From Nocardioides currus (GTDB lineage Bacteria > Actinomycetota > Actinomycetes > Propionibacteriales > Nocardioidaceae), in the NCBI RefSeq assembly GCF_003057875.1, contig NZ_PYXZ01000003.1, positions 282,772-346,771 of the forward strand: a DNA stretch of 64,000 nucleotides, read 5' to 3'. The notes below the pieces were generated by a model. The model was given only the letters and a program-made list of their open reading frames with translations, ran no database searches and was not told where the DNA came from. Shown in pieces: positions 1 to 6,673 of this stretch. A program made the translations under genes and the position numbers. Every line of letters begins with the position of its first letter. The first letter of the stretch is position 1.

Positions 1-141
1 GGTGCCGAGGGTCGCGAGCGCCTCCGCGCCGTCGGCCGCGAGCGACACGTCGTAGCCGTTGAACTCGAGCGAGCGGCGCAGGGATTCGCGCACGGCCTTG
101 TCGTCGTCGACGACGAGCACGCGGGGACGGGTCGGGGGCAC
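1..141 (-). CDS. Response regulator, N-terminal fragment (cut by window edge)
   Basis: The first 47 residues of a two-component response regulator receiver domain are visible, starting at a GTG at 141. The sequence [20 protein letters not shown] carries the acidic triad (DDD) that, with a downstream Asp, forms the phosphoacceptor pocket. The segment that follows, ending in [10 protein letters not shown], is the first helix-strand region of a CheY fold. This looks like the start of an OmpR/MprA-type regulator, but the output domain and the phosphorylated Asp lie outside the window, so the subfamily is a guess. It is divergent from the GAF-ANTAR gene. Confidence 0.85.
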   Translation of the reverse strand, partial: MPPTRPRVLVVDDDKAVRESLRRSLEFNGYDVSLAADGAEALATLGT

Positions 142-229
142 GGCCCAAGGATGCCAGCCGTGTCTGAGCGCCGCCTGAAGACTGCTCGACGCGACCGGAC
201 CTGTGTGCGGGGAGCGGCTCGCAGCGGGC

Positions 230-235
230 TAGGAT
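230..235 (+). promoter_or_regulatory. Putative -10 hexamer upstream of the GAF-ANTAR gene
   Basis: TAGGAT matches the actinobacterial TANNNT -10 pattern. A start site about 7 bases downstream would give a leader of roughly 30 bases before the GTG at 273. No clear -35 was identified. Confidence 0.35.
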
Positions 236-272
236 CTCGACCGGTCGAGCAAGCGGCCGCACGACTGGCTCG

Positions 273-1010
273 GTGACACTCCCCGAGCCTGACCTGATGG
301 GTTTGCCGATGCCTGGTGACTCCCTCGGTGATGCGCTCGCGCACGCCGCCACGCTCCTGCTGGAGGCCTCCTCCGTCGACGACACGCTGGACGCCATCGT
401 GCGCAGCGCCGCGGCGTCGGTCCCCGGCGCCGACCATGTCGGCGTGACCCTGGCCCACGCCGACGGCCGCATGGAGGCGTTGGCCGCGACGAGCGACCTG
501 GCCCGTGAGCTCGCCGCCGTCCAGGAGAGCATCGGCGAGGGGCCGTGCACGTTCGACCCCGACACCGCCGGCATCGTGCACGTCCCCGATCTCTGGCACG
601 ACGAGCGCTGGCCGGCGTTCGCGGAGGTGGCGGCTCAGCGCGGCATCCGGTCCAAGATCGGCGTGCGGTTGTACGGCGACAGCGCCAGCCAGGCCGGCCT
701 GTCGATCTACTCCGCGCGACCGAACGGGCTCGACGAGGAGAGCGTGCAGATCGCCGACGTGTTCGCCGCGCAGGCCGCGCTGGCGATGGGCAAGGCCCGG
801 GTGATCGACGAGCTCCACGACGGCCTGCGCACCCGCCAGCGCATCGGGATCGCGCTCGGGATCCTGATGCACCGCTACTCCATGTCGGAGGAGCGGGCCT
901 TCGCGTTCCTGACCCGCGCGTCGTCGCACGGCAACGTCAAGCTGCGCGACGTGGCGGCCGGCGTCGTCGCGGACTTCGTCGCGGGGCTGGAACAGCCCGG
1001 CGGGGGCTGA
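273..1010 (+). CDS. GAF and ANTAR domain RNA-binding regulator
   Basis: This 245-residue protein has an N-terminal GAF sensor domain (about residues 25-170, with the typical IGEGPC segment) and a C-terminal ANTAR domain (about 180-240). The ANTAR core TRQRIGIALGILMHRY is easy to recognise. ANTAR domains form three-helix bundles that bind paired hairpins in nascent RNA and prevent termination; the GAF domain presumably senses a ligand or redox state. The GTG at 273 is taken as start; in-frame ATGs at 297 and 309 are alternatives, because the first residues are not conserved in the family. No target antiterminator hairpins were identified nearby. Its partner sensor is not obvious. Confidence 0.85.
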   Translation: MTLPEPDLMGLPMPGDSLGDALAHAATLLLEASSVDDTLDAIVRSAAASVPGADHVGVTLAHADGRMEALAATSDLARELAAVQESIGEGPCTFDPDTAGIVHVPDLWHDERWPAFAEVAAQRGIRSKIGVRLYGDSASQAGLSIYSARPNGLDEESVQIADVFAAQAALAMGKARVIDELHDGLRTRQRIGIALGILMHRYSMSEERAFAFLTRASSHGNVKLRDVAAGVVADFVAGLEQPGGG

Positions 1011-1022
1011 CGCCGGCCGCAC

Positions 1023-1028
1023 TAGGCT
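1023..1028 (+). promoter_or_regulatory. -10 hexamer of a probable leaderless promoter
   Basis: TAGGCT ends 8 bases before the ATG at 1037, so transcription should begin at or within a base or two of the start codon. There is no Shine-Dalgarno sequence. Confidence 0.45.
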
Positions 1029-1036
1029 CTCGCACC

Positions 1037-1789
1037 ATGACTCCCGGGTGGCGCCGCGCCGTGGTGGCGCTCGTGTCCCTCGCCGCGTCGACCGTGACGC
1101 TGCCGGACGCGGGCGTGGACTGGGCCTACCAGATCGGCGGCGCGTCGACCCCCGCCGCCAGCGTGGGCACGGTCGTGCGCGATCGCGGCGACGAGCCGGC
1201 CGGCGCGTACGACGTCTGCTACGTCAACGCCTTCCAGACCCAGCCCGCCGAGCGACGACTGTGGAGGCGCCACCCGCAGCTGGTGCTGCGTGACGGCGGC
1301 CGACCGGTCGTGGACGAGGCGTGGGGCGAGTGGCTGCTCGACACCCGCACCCCGGCCCGCCGCGCGGGCATCGCCGCGATCGTCGGACGCTGGATCGACC
1401 GCTGTGCCCGCGACGGCTTCGACGCGGTCGAGGCCGACAACCTCGACTCGTGGACCCGCTCCGAAGGACTGCTGACCCGGTCGGACAACCTCGCGCTGGC
1501 CCGGCTGCTCGCCCGTCGTGCTCACGCGGCCGGCCTCGCGCTCGCGCAGAAGAACGCCGCCGAGGTCGCGTCACGCGGCCCGTCGATCGGCTTCGACTTC
1601 GCCATCGCCGAGGAGTGCGGCCGCTTCGACGAGTGCGGACGCTACGCAGCGGCGTACGACAACCGGGTGCTCGTCGTGGAGTATCGCCGCGGTGACTTCG
1701 AGCGGACGTGCGCCGCGTGGGGCGACCGGCTGCCGGTGGTGCTGCGCGACCGGGCGGTCAGCCCGTCGGGGGTCGACGAGCGCTGCTGA
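1037..1789 (+). CDS. Secreted GH114-like endo-alpha-1,4-polygalactosaminidase family protein
   Basis: This is a 250-residue protein with a short signal peptide (about residues 1-25, ending near STVTLPDAG). The motif VDWAYQIGG at the mature N terminus, the FDAVEADNLD segment near residue 135 and the closing segment VLRDRAVSPSG are typical of the GH114/TM1410 TIM-barrel family. Members hydrolyse, or are predicted to hydrolyse, galactosaminogalactan-like polymers, and many family members are uncharacterised. The frame stays open upstream to 545, but that part overlaps the GAF-ANTAR gene. The ATG at 1037 is preferred because it gives a signal peptide and follows a -10 hexamer at leaderless spacing. 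It converges with the fructosamine kinase gene with only 9 bases between stops. Confidence 0.8.
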   Translation: MTPGWRRAVVALVSLAASTVTLPDAGVDWAYQIGGASTPAASVGTVVRDRGDEPAGAYDVCYVNAFQTQPAERRLWRRHPQLVLRDGGRPVVDEAWGEWLLDTRTPARRAGIAAIVGRWIDRCARDGFDAVEADNLDSWTRSEGLLTRSDNLALARLLARRAHAAGLALAQKNAAEVASRGPSIGFDFAIAEECGRFDECGRYAAAYDNRVLVVEYRRGDFERTCAAWGDRLPVVLRDRAVSPSGVDERC

Positions 1790-1798
1790 GGGCGGACC

Positions 1799-2662
1799 TC
1801 AGGCGTAGCGGGCCGCGATGGCCGCCGCCCGGGCGGCGTAGCCACCGCCGAACATGCAGGCGTGCACGAGCAGCGGGAAGAGCTGGTGCACCCCGAGCCG
1901 CTCCTCCCAGCCGTCGGCGAGCGGCGCGGCCTCGTGGTAGGCCTGCACCACCCGCGGCAGGTGCGGCAGCCCGAAGAGGTGCAGCATCGCGAGGTCGGCC
2001 TCGCGATGACCGCCGTACGCCGCGGGGTCGATGACGTGGACGGCACCGTCGACCCCCCACAGGCAGTTGCCGTTCCACAGGTCACCGTGCAGCCGGGACG
2101 GCGCCTCGTCCGGGACGAGGTCGGGGAGCCGTCCGATGACGGCCTCGATCGTGGCGGCCTCGCCGTCGGTGACCGCGCCGCGGTCGCGGGCGAGCTTGAG
2201 GTAGGGCAGCACGCGGCGTACGGCGTAGAACTCCGGCCAGGTGTCGCACGGCTTGTTGGGCAGGGGGAGGCGGCCGATGAAGCCGTCGCGGGCGGCGCCG
2301 TACGTCGCTGCGCCGGCCTGGTGGGTGGTCGCGAGCGCCTGGCCGAAGCCCGCCGCCGCCTCGGGCTGGTGCTTGGCCGTGGGCTCGACCCAGACCAGGA
2401 TCACGCAGTCGTCGCTGCCCGCGAGGACCTCGGGGATCGGCACGCCGCCGGGGACCTCGGCCAACCAGCGCAGGCCGGCCGCCTCCGCCTCGAAGAACCC
2501 GTCGGGTGCGTGGGCCACCGTCTTCATCAGCGCCATCTGGCCGTTGGACAGGCGAAGCCGGGTCGCCGTGGCGATGTCGCCGCCGGCGACGGGGGCCGTG
2601 GACACCACGGAGGTGCCGAGGAGCTCCTCGGCACGCCTGGCGACCAGCGGCTGGCGGGTCAT
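1799..2662 (-). CDS. Fructosamine kinase family protein
   Basis: This 287-residue protein has the aminoglycoside-phosphotransferase-like kinase fold. The catalytic loop is HGDLWNGNCLW and the metal-binding segment is VIDPAAYGGHREADLAM, both diagnostic of the fructosamine/ketosamine-3-kinase family. Members phosphorylate sugar-lysine Amadori adducts, starting deglycation of proteins or small molecules. Length matches the family. Its ATG overlaps the stop of the upstream tyrosine phosphatase gene (ATGA at 2659-2662), so the two are translationally coupled. The same kinase-phosphatase pairing is known from other bacteria and suggests a ketosamine phosphorylation/dephosphorylation module (inference). 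Confidence 0.9.
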   Translation of the reverse strand: MTRQPLVARRAEELLGTSVVSTAPVAGGDIATATRLRLSNGQMALMKTVAHAPDGFFEAEAAGLRWLAEVPGGVPIPEVLAGSDDCVILVWVEPTAKHQPEAAAGFGQALATTHQAGAATYGAARDGFIGRLPLPNKPCDTWPEFYAVRRVLPYLKLARDRGAVTDGEAATIEAVIGRLPDLVPDEAPSRLHGDLWNGNCLWGVDGAVHVIDPAAYGGHREADLAMLHLFGLPHLPRVVQAYHEAAPLADGWEERLGVHQLFPLLVHACMFGGGYAARAAAIAARYA

Positions 2663-3162
2663 GAGGGCGAGAGGGCCCGCTCGATGTGGGGGACCAGCGC
2701 GCGACACGTGCGCTCGATCATGTCCAGCACCTCCTCGAAACCGTCCCTGCCACCGTAGTAGGGGTCCGGTACTTCGACACCAGGATCGTCCGGATCGAAC
2801 TCCCCGAACAGGCGGACCCGCTCGGGGTCGCCGAGCCGGGACAGGTCGCTGCGATGGCTCTCGTCCATCGCCAGCAGCACGTCGTCGCGCCCGAACCACC
2901 CGGCCTGCACCTGCTGGGCCGCGTGCCGGGTCGGGTCGTAGCCCCGCCCGTGCAGGGCCGCCGCGGAGCGGGGGTCCATCGCGTCGCCGACGTGCCAGTC
3001 ACCGATGCCGCCGGAGACGACCTCGACCCGGTCGGACAGGCCTGCCTCGGCCAGCATCGACTCGAGCACGACGTCGGCGCTGGGCGAGCGGCAGATGTTG
3101 CCCGAGCAGATGAAGGCGACGCGGTAGTGCCCGGGTCGGTGGGGTGCGGGCAGCGAGGTCAC
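2659..3162 (-). CDS. Low-molecular-weight protein tyrosine phosphatase
   Basis: This 167-residue protein has the phosphatase P-loop CSGNICRSPSA near its N terminus (nucleophilic Cys, then Arg-Ser) and the general-acid loop DPYYGG near residue 135. Family members dephosphorylate tyrosines in cytosolic proteins. The GTG start overlaps the stop of the upstream membrane-protein gene (GTGA at 3159-3162), and its own stop overlaps the start of the fructosamine kinase. All three genes are therefore probably one transcript. In this context a role in deglycation or phosphosugar handling is as likely as tyrosine signalling. Confidence 0.92.
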   Translation of the reverse strand: MTSLPAPHRPGHYRVAFICSGNICRSPSADVVLESMLAEAGLSDRVEVVSGGIGDWHVGDAMDPRSAAALHGRGYDPTRHAAQQVQAGWFGRDDVLLAMDESHRSDLSRLGDPERVRLFGEFDPDDPGVEVPDPYYGGRDGFEEVLDMIERTCRALVPHIERALSPS

Positions 3163-3545
3163 TCGTCGCCCACGACGGCGTCGACCAGCCAGCCGACGAC
3201 GGTGATGATGATCGCGCCGAGGAGGGCGGGCCAGAGGCCGACGACCTTGAAGCCGAGGTCGAGGCCCTCGGCGATCCGGTCGGTCAGCAGCAGCATCGCG
3301 GCGTTGATCACCAGCTGGAACAGACCCAGCGTGATCAGGGTGATCGGGAACGAGATGGCGCTGAGGATCGGCCGGATGAAGGTGTTGACCAAGGTCAGGA
3401 TCAGCGCCACGCCGAGGAGCGGCAGCAGCTTCTCCTGGACCTCGACGGAACCGCTGTCCGGGCCGTTGAACCGAACGCCCTCGAGCAGCCAGGCGGCTGC
3501 GGCCAGCCCGGCAGCGTACGCCAGGAGCTTGTAGAGGAAACCCAT
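3159..3545 (-). CDS. Phage-holin-family (superfamily IV-like) small membrane protein
   Basis: This is a 128-residue integral membrane protein with about four hydrophobic segments. The pattern NTFIRPILSAISFPITLITLG is typical of the widespread chromosomal family named after phage holins (phage_holin_4_2). The family name does not imply a prophage here: no phage gene is nearby and these genes are common housekeeping-context loci in actinobacteria. The ATG at 3545 is preferred over an in-frame ATG at 3578 because it begins exactly at the hydrophobic domain. It is the first gene of the phosphatase-kinase operon. Function is not known. Confidence 0.8.
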   Translation of the reverse strand: MGFLYKLLAYAAGLAAAAWLLEGVRFNGPDSGSVEVQEKLLPLLGVALILTLVNTFIRPILSAISFPITLITLGLFQLVINAAMLLLTDRIAEGLDLGFKVVGLWPALLGAIIITVVGWLVDAVVGDE

Positions 3546-3574
3546 GGGCGTCACCCTAGGCGGCGCCCGCCCGT

Positions 3575-5029
3575 TCATCCGTCGATCGGCGCCCAGTTGC
3601 CGTGGAATCCTGCCGGCACACGGCCCGGGAGGTGGACGGCGGCGACGTCCTCGAGGGAGGCGGCGTCGAGGACGCGGAGGTGGCTGAGCCCCGACTCGCG
3701 GTCGAACACGTAGCCCATCAGCACCCCGTCGTCCTCGGCCGTCGCGTCGGGGTGCGGGACGAAGCAGAACTCGCTCGCCTCCGTCCCGGGCCCGAGCCGG
3801 CGTGCCTCGGTGCGACCGGTGTCGAGGTCGTGGCGCAGCACGGTGTCGCCCGTGGTGCCGCCCTCGAAGCCGACCGCCCAGCCGTAGCGGTGCCGCCGGC
3901 CGGTCAGCCGCTCGTCGTGCCGCGGGAACTCCTGGGAGCGCTGGTCGACACCGGTCTCGCTGGCCCTGCCCGTCGCGAGGTCGAGGGTGTAGCGCGTCAG
4001 CACGGCCGGCCCCTCGTCGGGCCCGTCCATCACCGTGTCGAACATCCGCGGGTGCTTCACGACGTCGACCACCACGGTGTCGCCGTCGTCGTAGGCGTTG
4101 AGGGTGTGGAAGACGTAGCAGGGGTCGATCTCGAACCAGCGGATGGATCCGGCAGCGGCCTCGCGGCCCAGGACGCCGATGCGCGCGGGGTAGTCACGGT
4201 TCCAGCGGTAGGGCAGGACGTAGCCCGGGTCGGCGCTGCCGCGGGCGGCGAAGGCGATCATCGGCTCGGGCACGGGGTTGCGCCCGATGATCCGGTTGAG
4301 GAGACCACGCACGAGGGGGCGGGCGGGCCGGGGGACGTCGGCGGTGGCCATCGTGACGTCGAAGGTGACCGGCAGGTCGAGCACCACGGCGTGCTTCTCG
4401 CTCAGCGCGAAGTCGTGCATCATCGGGCTGCCGTGCACCTGCACCTGCACGCTGCGGCGGACCCGGCCGGCGGTGTCGATGACGGAGTAGTCCACCCGGT
4501 TGCCGCGCAGCCAGCTGTAGGACAGCGCGTGCAGCTCCCCGGTCGCCGGGTCCTCGTGCGGGTGGGCGGTGAAGCCCGCGCGTCCCGGCAGCGGCGAGCG
4601 GGTGCCGCAGAAGTCGAAGGGGCCGACGGTCTCGAGGTCGTGCGTCAGCTCGTACGGCGGGGAGCCGGCCTCCACCAGGGCGAGCGTGCGACCGGCGTGC
4701 TCGAGCACGTTGGTGTTGGCCGCGAAGTCGGACGCGGCCGGGCGGACCCAGCGGTTGCGGTACCACTCGGCCTTGCCGTCGCGCAGCCGGACGCCGTGCA
4801 CCATGCCCTCGCCCATGAACCAGTGGTAGCGCTCGCCCGGGTCGTGGGCCGGGTTGGGCCCGATCCGGAGGTAGCGCCCGTCGAGGTGGTCGGGCAGCTG
4901 CCCGGTGACCGTGAGGTCGGTGGCGGTGAGCTCCTCGGCGACCGGGGCGAAGTTGTCGCGGAGGTAGCGGCTGGTGGCTCCGGTGGTGCTGCCAGCGGGG
5001 TTGCCGGTCGGGTGGCTGGTCAGGGTCAT
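3575..5029 (-). CDS. Carotenoid oxygenase family protein
   Basis: This 484-residue protein of the carotenoid cleavage / lignostilbene dioxygenase family uses Fe(II) held by four histidines. Candidates are seen in the segments FTAHPHED, SPMMHDFALSE, YVFHTLNAYDD and, near the C terminus, AGFHGNWAP. The N-terminal LRIGPNPAHD segment is also typical. Such enzymes cleave polyene or stilbene double bonds oxidatively; the substrate cannot be told from sequence. The ATG at 5029 follows a strong AGGAG Shine-Dalgarno, so the longer reading to 5062 is rejected. It is divergent from a TetR gene and has a palindromic operator in its own promoter region, so it is probably repressed by that TetR protein. 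Confidence 0.9.
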   Translation of the reverse strand: MTLTSHPTGNPAGSTTGATSRYLRDNFAPVAEELTATDLTVTGQLPDHLDGRYLRIGPNPAHDPGERYHWFMGEGMVHGVRLRDGKAEWYRNRWVRPAASDFAANTNVLEHAGRTLALVEAGSPPYELTHDLETVGPFDFCGTRSPLPGRAGFTAHPHEDPATGELHALSYSWLRGNRVDYSVIDTAGRVRRSVQVQVHGSPMMHDFALSEKHAVVLDLPVTFDVTMATADVPRPARPLVRGLLNRIIGRNPVPEPMIAFAARGSADPGYVLPYRWNRDYPARIGVLGREAAAGSIRWFEIDPCYVFHTLNAYDDGDTVVVDVVKHPRMFDTVMDGPDEGPAVLTRYTLDLATGRASETGVDQRSQEFPRHDERLTGRRHRYGWAVGFEGGTTGDTVLRHDLDTGRTEARRLGPGTEASEFCFVPHPDATAEDDGVLMGYVFDRESGLSHLRVLDAASLEDVAAVHLPGRVPAGFHGNWAPIDG

Positions 5030-5060
5030 GACGTTCTCCTCGGAGGTGGAACGGCGCTCC

Positions 5061-5073
5061 ATAACGTCGTTAT
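5061..5073. promoter_or_regulatory. TetR operator 1 with embedded -10 for the carotenoid oxygenase
   Basis: ATAACGTCGTTAT is a perfect palindrome around one central base. On the minus strand its downstream arm reads CGTTAT, a plausible -10 hexamer that would place transcription start about 25 bases before the oxygenase ATG. The same half-sites recur in operator 2, 7 bases away. Confidence 0.75.
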
Positions 5074-5080
5074 CGCTCGA

Positions 5081-5097
5081 CCATAACGCCGTTATGG
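5081..5097. promoter_or_regulatory. TetR operator 2 with embedded -10 for tetR
   Basis: CCATAACGCCGTTATGG is a perfect 17-base palindrome around one central base. Its right arm CGTTAT (5090-5095) ends 6 bases before the tetR ATG at 5102, the expected spacing of a leaderless -10. Binding here would block both autoregulated tetR transcription and the divergent oxygenase promoter. Confidence 0.8.
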
Positions 5098-5101
5098 CAG
5101 C

Positions 5102-5719
5102 ATGTCGAGGGTGAGCTCAGAACTGGAACCGGACCGGTCCGACGTCCGCGGACGGCTGGTCGAGGAGGCGGCGCGGATCCTCGGTGAAGAAGGGCCTTCG
5201 GCGCTGTCGGCGCGCCGGATCGCGGCCGGGGCCGGCACTTCGACGATGGCCGTCTACACCCATTTCGGCGCCATGAGCGCGGTCGTGGACGAGGTCGCCA
5301 CCGAGGGCTTCCGCCGGCTGATCGCGCACGTCGACGCCGTCGGCCGCAGCGACGACACGCTCGCGGACCTGCGCGCCAGCGCAGCGGCGTACCGCGAGAA
5401 CGCGTTGGAGAACCGGCACCTGTTCGGCGTCATGTTCGGCGCGGTCGGGCGTGGCGACCTGCACGGGAGCGGACCCAACCCGGAGGTCGCGCTCGCGGCC
5501 TTCGACCAGATCGCCGGGCTCGTCGAGCGGGCGATGACCGCCGGCACCCTGCTGCCCGACGACCCGCGGCAGGTGGCGGCGCAGTTCTGGAGCGCCCTCC
5601 ACGGCTACGTCATGCTCGAGCTCTCGGGGGTCGTGCGGATCGTCGACGACCCCGAGCACGCGGTGCTCTGGCCGATGCTCACGCACCTCCTGCGGGGCCT
5701 GGCCCCCTCGTCCGACTAG
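5102..5719 (+). CDS. TetR/AcrR family repressor (WHG-type C-terminal domain)
   Basis: This 205-residue protein has an N-terminal helix-turn-helix (about residues 15-60; segment SARRIAAGAGTSTMAVYTHFG, with the recognition helix ending VYTHFG). A ligand-binding C-terminal domain carries WSALHGYVMLEL, typical of the WHG/TetR_C_13 group. It is divergent from the carotenoid oxygenase, and two copies of a CATAACG-type palindrome lie between them. The natural reading is an autoregulated local repressor whose ligand may be the oxygenase substrate or product. The ATG at 5102 lies only 4 bases past operator 2 and has no Shine-Dalgarno, consistent with a leaderless message. Confidence 0.92.
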   Translation: MSRVSSELEPDRSDVRGRLVEEAARILGEEGPSALSARRIAAGAGTSTMAVYTHFGAMSAVVDEVATEGFRRLIAHVDAVGRSDDTLADLRASAAAYRENALENRHLFGVMFGAVGRGDLHGSGPNPEVALAAFDQIAGLVERAMTAGTLLPDDPRQVAAQFWSALHGYVMLELSGVVRIVDDPEHAVLWPMLTHLLRGLAPSSD

Positions 5720-5722
5720 CCT
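5717..5722 (+). promoter_or_regulatory. -10 hexamer overlapping the tetR stop, probable leaderless vanZ promoter
   Basis: TAGCCT begins with the TAG stop codon of the tetR gene and ends 6 bases before the GTG at 5729. The downstream gene could therefore be transcribed leaderlessly, independent of tetR. Confidence 0.4.
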
Positions 5723-5728
5723 CGGGGC

Positions 5729-6286
5729 GTGACGATCGGCGGAACAGGGGTGATGCTCCTGGGCTGCCTCGGCGCGCTGGTCGTCTTCGTCGGACTGGCA
5801 CGCCTCCTGACCCGTCGGCTCGGCGCCGTGACCGCGGTGGCGATCGCCGGCTTCTGCTGGACCGTGGTCTGCATCGGGATCCTCACCCTCATCCCGGCGG
5901 AGTGGGGGATCGGGGTGGTGCCGATCGACGAGGCGCAGACCGCGTGCTCGCTGGACTACGGCGGACCGGCCCCCGACGGGTTCTGGATCCTCCCCGGGAG
6001 CCAGCGGCTGCTCAACATCGTGGTCTTCGTGCCGGCGGGCGCCCTGTGGGTGCTCGCCGTCGCGCGCTGGCGTGCGGGCTGGGTGCTCGCGCCGCTGGGC
6101 ATCGCGGCGCTCGGCCTCTACTCCGTCGCCATCGAGACGCTCCAGCTCGCGGCCTCGCGGATCGGGCGGGCCTGCGACGTCACCGACATGGTCGACAACC
6201 TCGCCGGCGCGATCATCGGCGGCGTGATCGGGCTGCTGCTCGCGCTCGCCCTGCGGCCTTGGCGGCGACGTACGCTGGTCGCATGA
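5729..6286 (+). CDS. VanZ family membrane protein
   Basis: This is a 185-residue integral membrane protein with about five hydrophobic segments. The segments LLNIVVFVPAGALW and IETLQLAASRIGRACDVTDM are the conserved N-x-x-x-F-x-P and ExxQ-x(6-8)-R-x-x-x-x-D patterns of the VanZ family. VanZ of the vancomycin cluster gives low-level teicoplanin resistance, but most chromosomal homologues have no known role. A resistance function should not be assumed here. Its stop overlaps the ATG of a 45-residue protein by 4 bases. Confidence 0.85.
   Translation: MTIGGTGVMLLGCLGALVVFVGLARLLTRRLGAVTAVAIAGFCWTVVCIGILTLIPAEWGIGVVPIDEAQTACSLDYGGPAPDGFWILPGSQRLLNIVVFVPAGALWVLAVARWRAGWVLAPLGIAALGLYSVAIETLQLAASRIGRACDVTDMVDNLAGAIIGGVIGLLLALALRPWRRRTLVA
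6271..6276 (+). promoter_or_regulatory. -10 hexamer of a possible leaderless promoter inside vanZ
   Basis: TACGCT ends 6 bases before the ATG at 6283. It may allow separate leaderless expression of the 45-residue protein, but chance occurrence inside coding sequence is possible. Confidence 0.25.
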
Positions 6287-6420
6287 TCGGATTCCTCATC
6301 CTGCTGGTGCTCGTCGTCGGCGGCGTCGTCGCCTATCGCAACCGCGTGAGCCTGCTGGCCAGGATCCTGGGCCAGCCCGAGGCGCGCATCGAGCGTCGCC
6401 TCAACGGCCCCAAGCGCTGA
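6283..6420 (+). CDS. Small single-pass membrane protein (45 aa)
   Basis: A 45-residue reading frame starts at an ATG that overlaps the vanZ stop (ATGA at 6283-6286). It encodes an N-terminal hydrophobic helix (FLILLVLVVGGVVAY, about residues 4-18) followed by a short basic tail ending RRLNGPKR. The amphipathic, positively charged C terminus should stay in the cytoplasm. I do not recognise a named family. Translational coupling and clean codon use support a real gene. Confidence 0.6.
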   Translation: MIGFLILLVLVVGGVVAYRNRVSLLARILGQPEARIERRLNGPKR

Positions 6421-6427
6421 GCCTGGC

Positions 6428-6673
6428 GTGGAGTTCGCGCAGCTCGCCGCCCACGTCGGCGAGGAGTTCACCTTGGCCGGGGTTCCGGTCACGCTGACGA
6501 CCGCCACCCCGGCCGGTGCCGGCGGCTCGCTGGTCTTCGAGGGCCCGCTCGACCGGCCACTCGACCAGGCGACCCACGAGATCGCCCACCCCGTGCTCGG
6601 CGACGGGCTCCTCTTCGTCGTCCCCGTCGGCGCCGGCGCGAGCGCCCGCACCTACGAGGCGGTCTTCAACTAG
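6428..6673 (+). CDS. DUF6916-like small protein
   Basis: An 81-residue protein starts at a GTG 7 bases after the preceding stop. The opening segment LAAHVGEEFTL, the middle segment SLVFEGPLDRPLDQ and the ending PVGAGASARTYEAVFN match my memory of the DUF6916 family. These are small beta-rich proteins encoded near tail-collar-type genes (family recall, not searched). The gene converges on the six-gene tail-collar/cadherin operon and its stop codon overlaps that operon's last stop. It is probably a functional member of the set on the opposite strand. Biochemical role unknown. Confidence 0.65.
   Translation: MEFAQLAAHVGEEFTLAGVPVTLTTATPAGAGGSLVFEGPLDRPLDQATHEIAHPVLGDGLLFVVPVGAGASARTYEAVFN

Noticed and set aside
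545..1036. Upstream extension of the GH114-like gene
   Set aside because: The frame is open but overlaps the GAF-ANTAR gene and encodes Arg-rich shadow sequence. The signal peptide begins at 1037.
3159..3545. Holin of a lysis cassette
   Set aside because: The gene belongs to a chromosomal membrane-protein family that only carries the holin name. No endolysin or phage gene is adjacent, and it is coupled to a phosphatase-kinase operon.
5729..6286. Glycopeptide resistance locus suggested by VanZ
   Set aside because: No vanHAX or vanRS genes are present. Stand-alone VanZ-family proteins are common and mostly unrelated to resistance.
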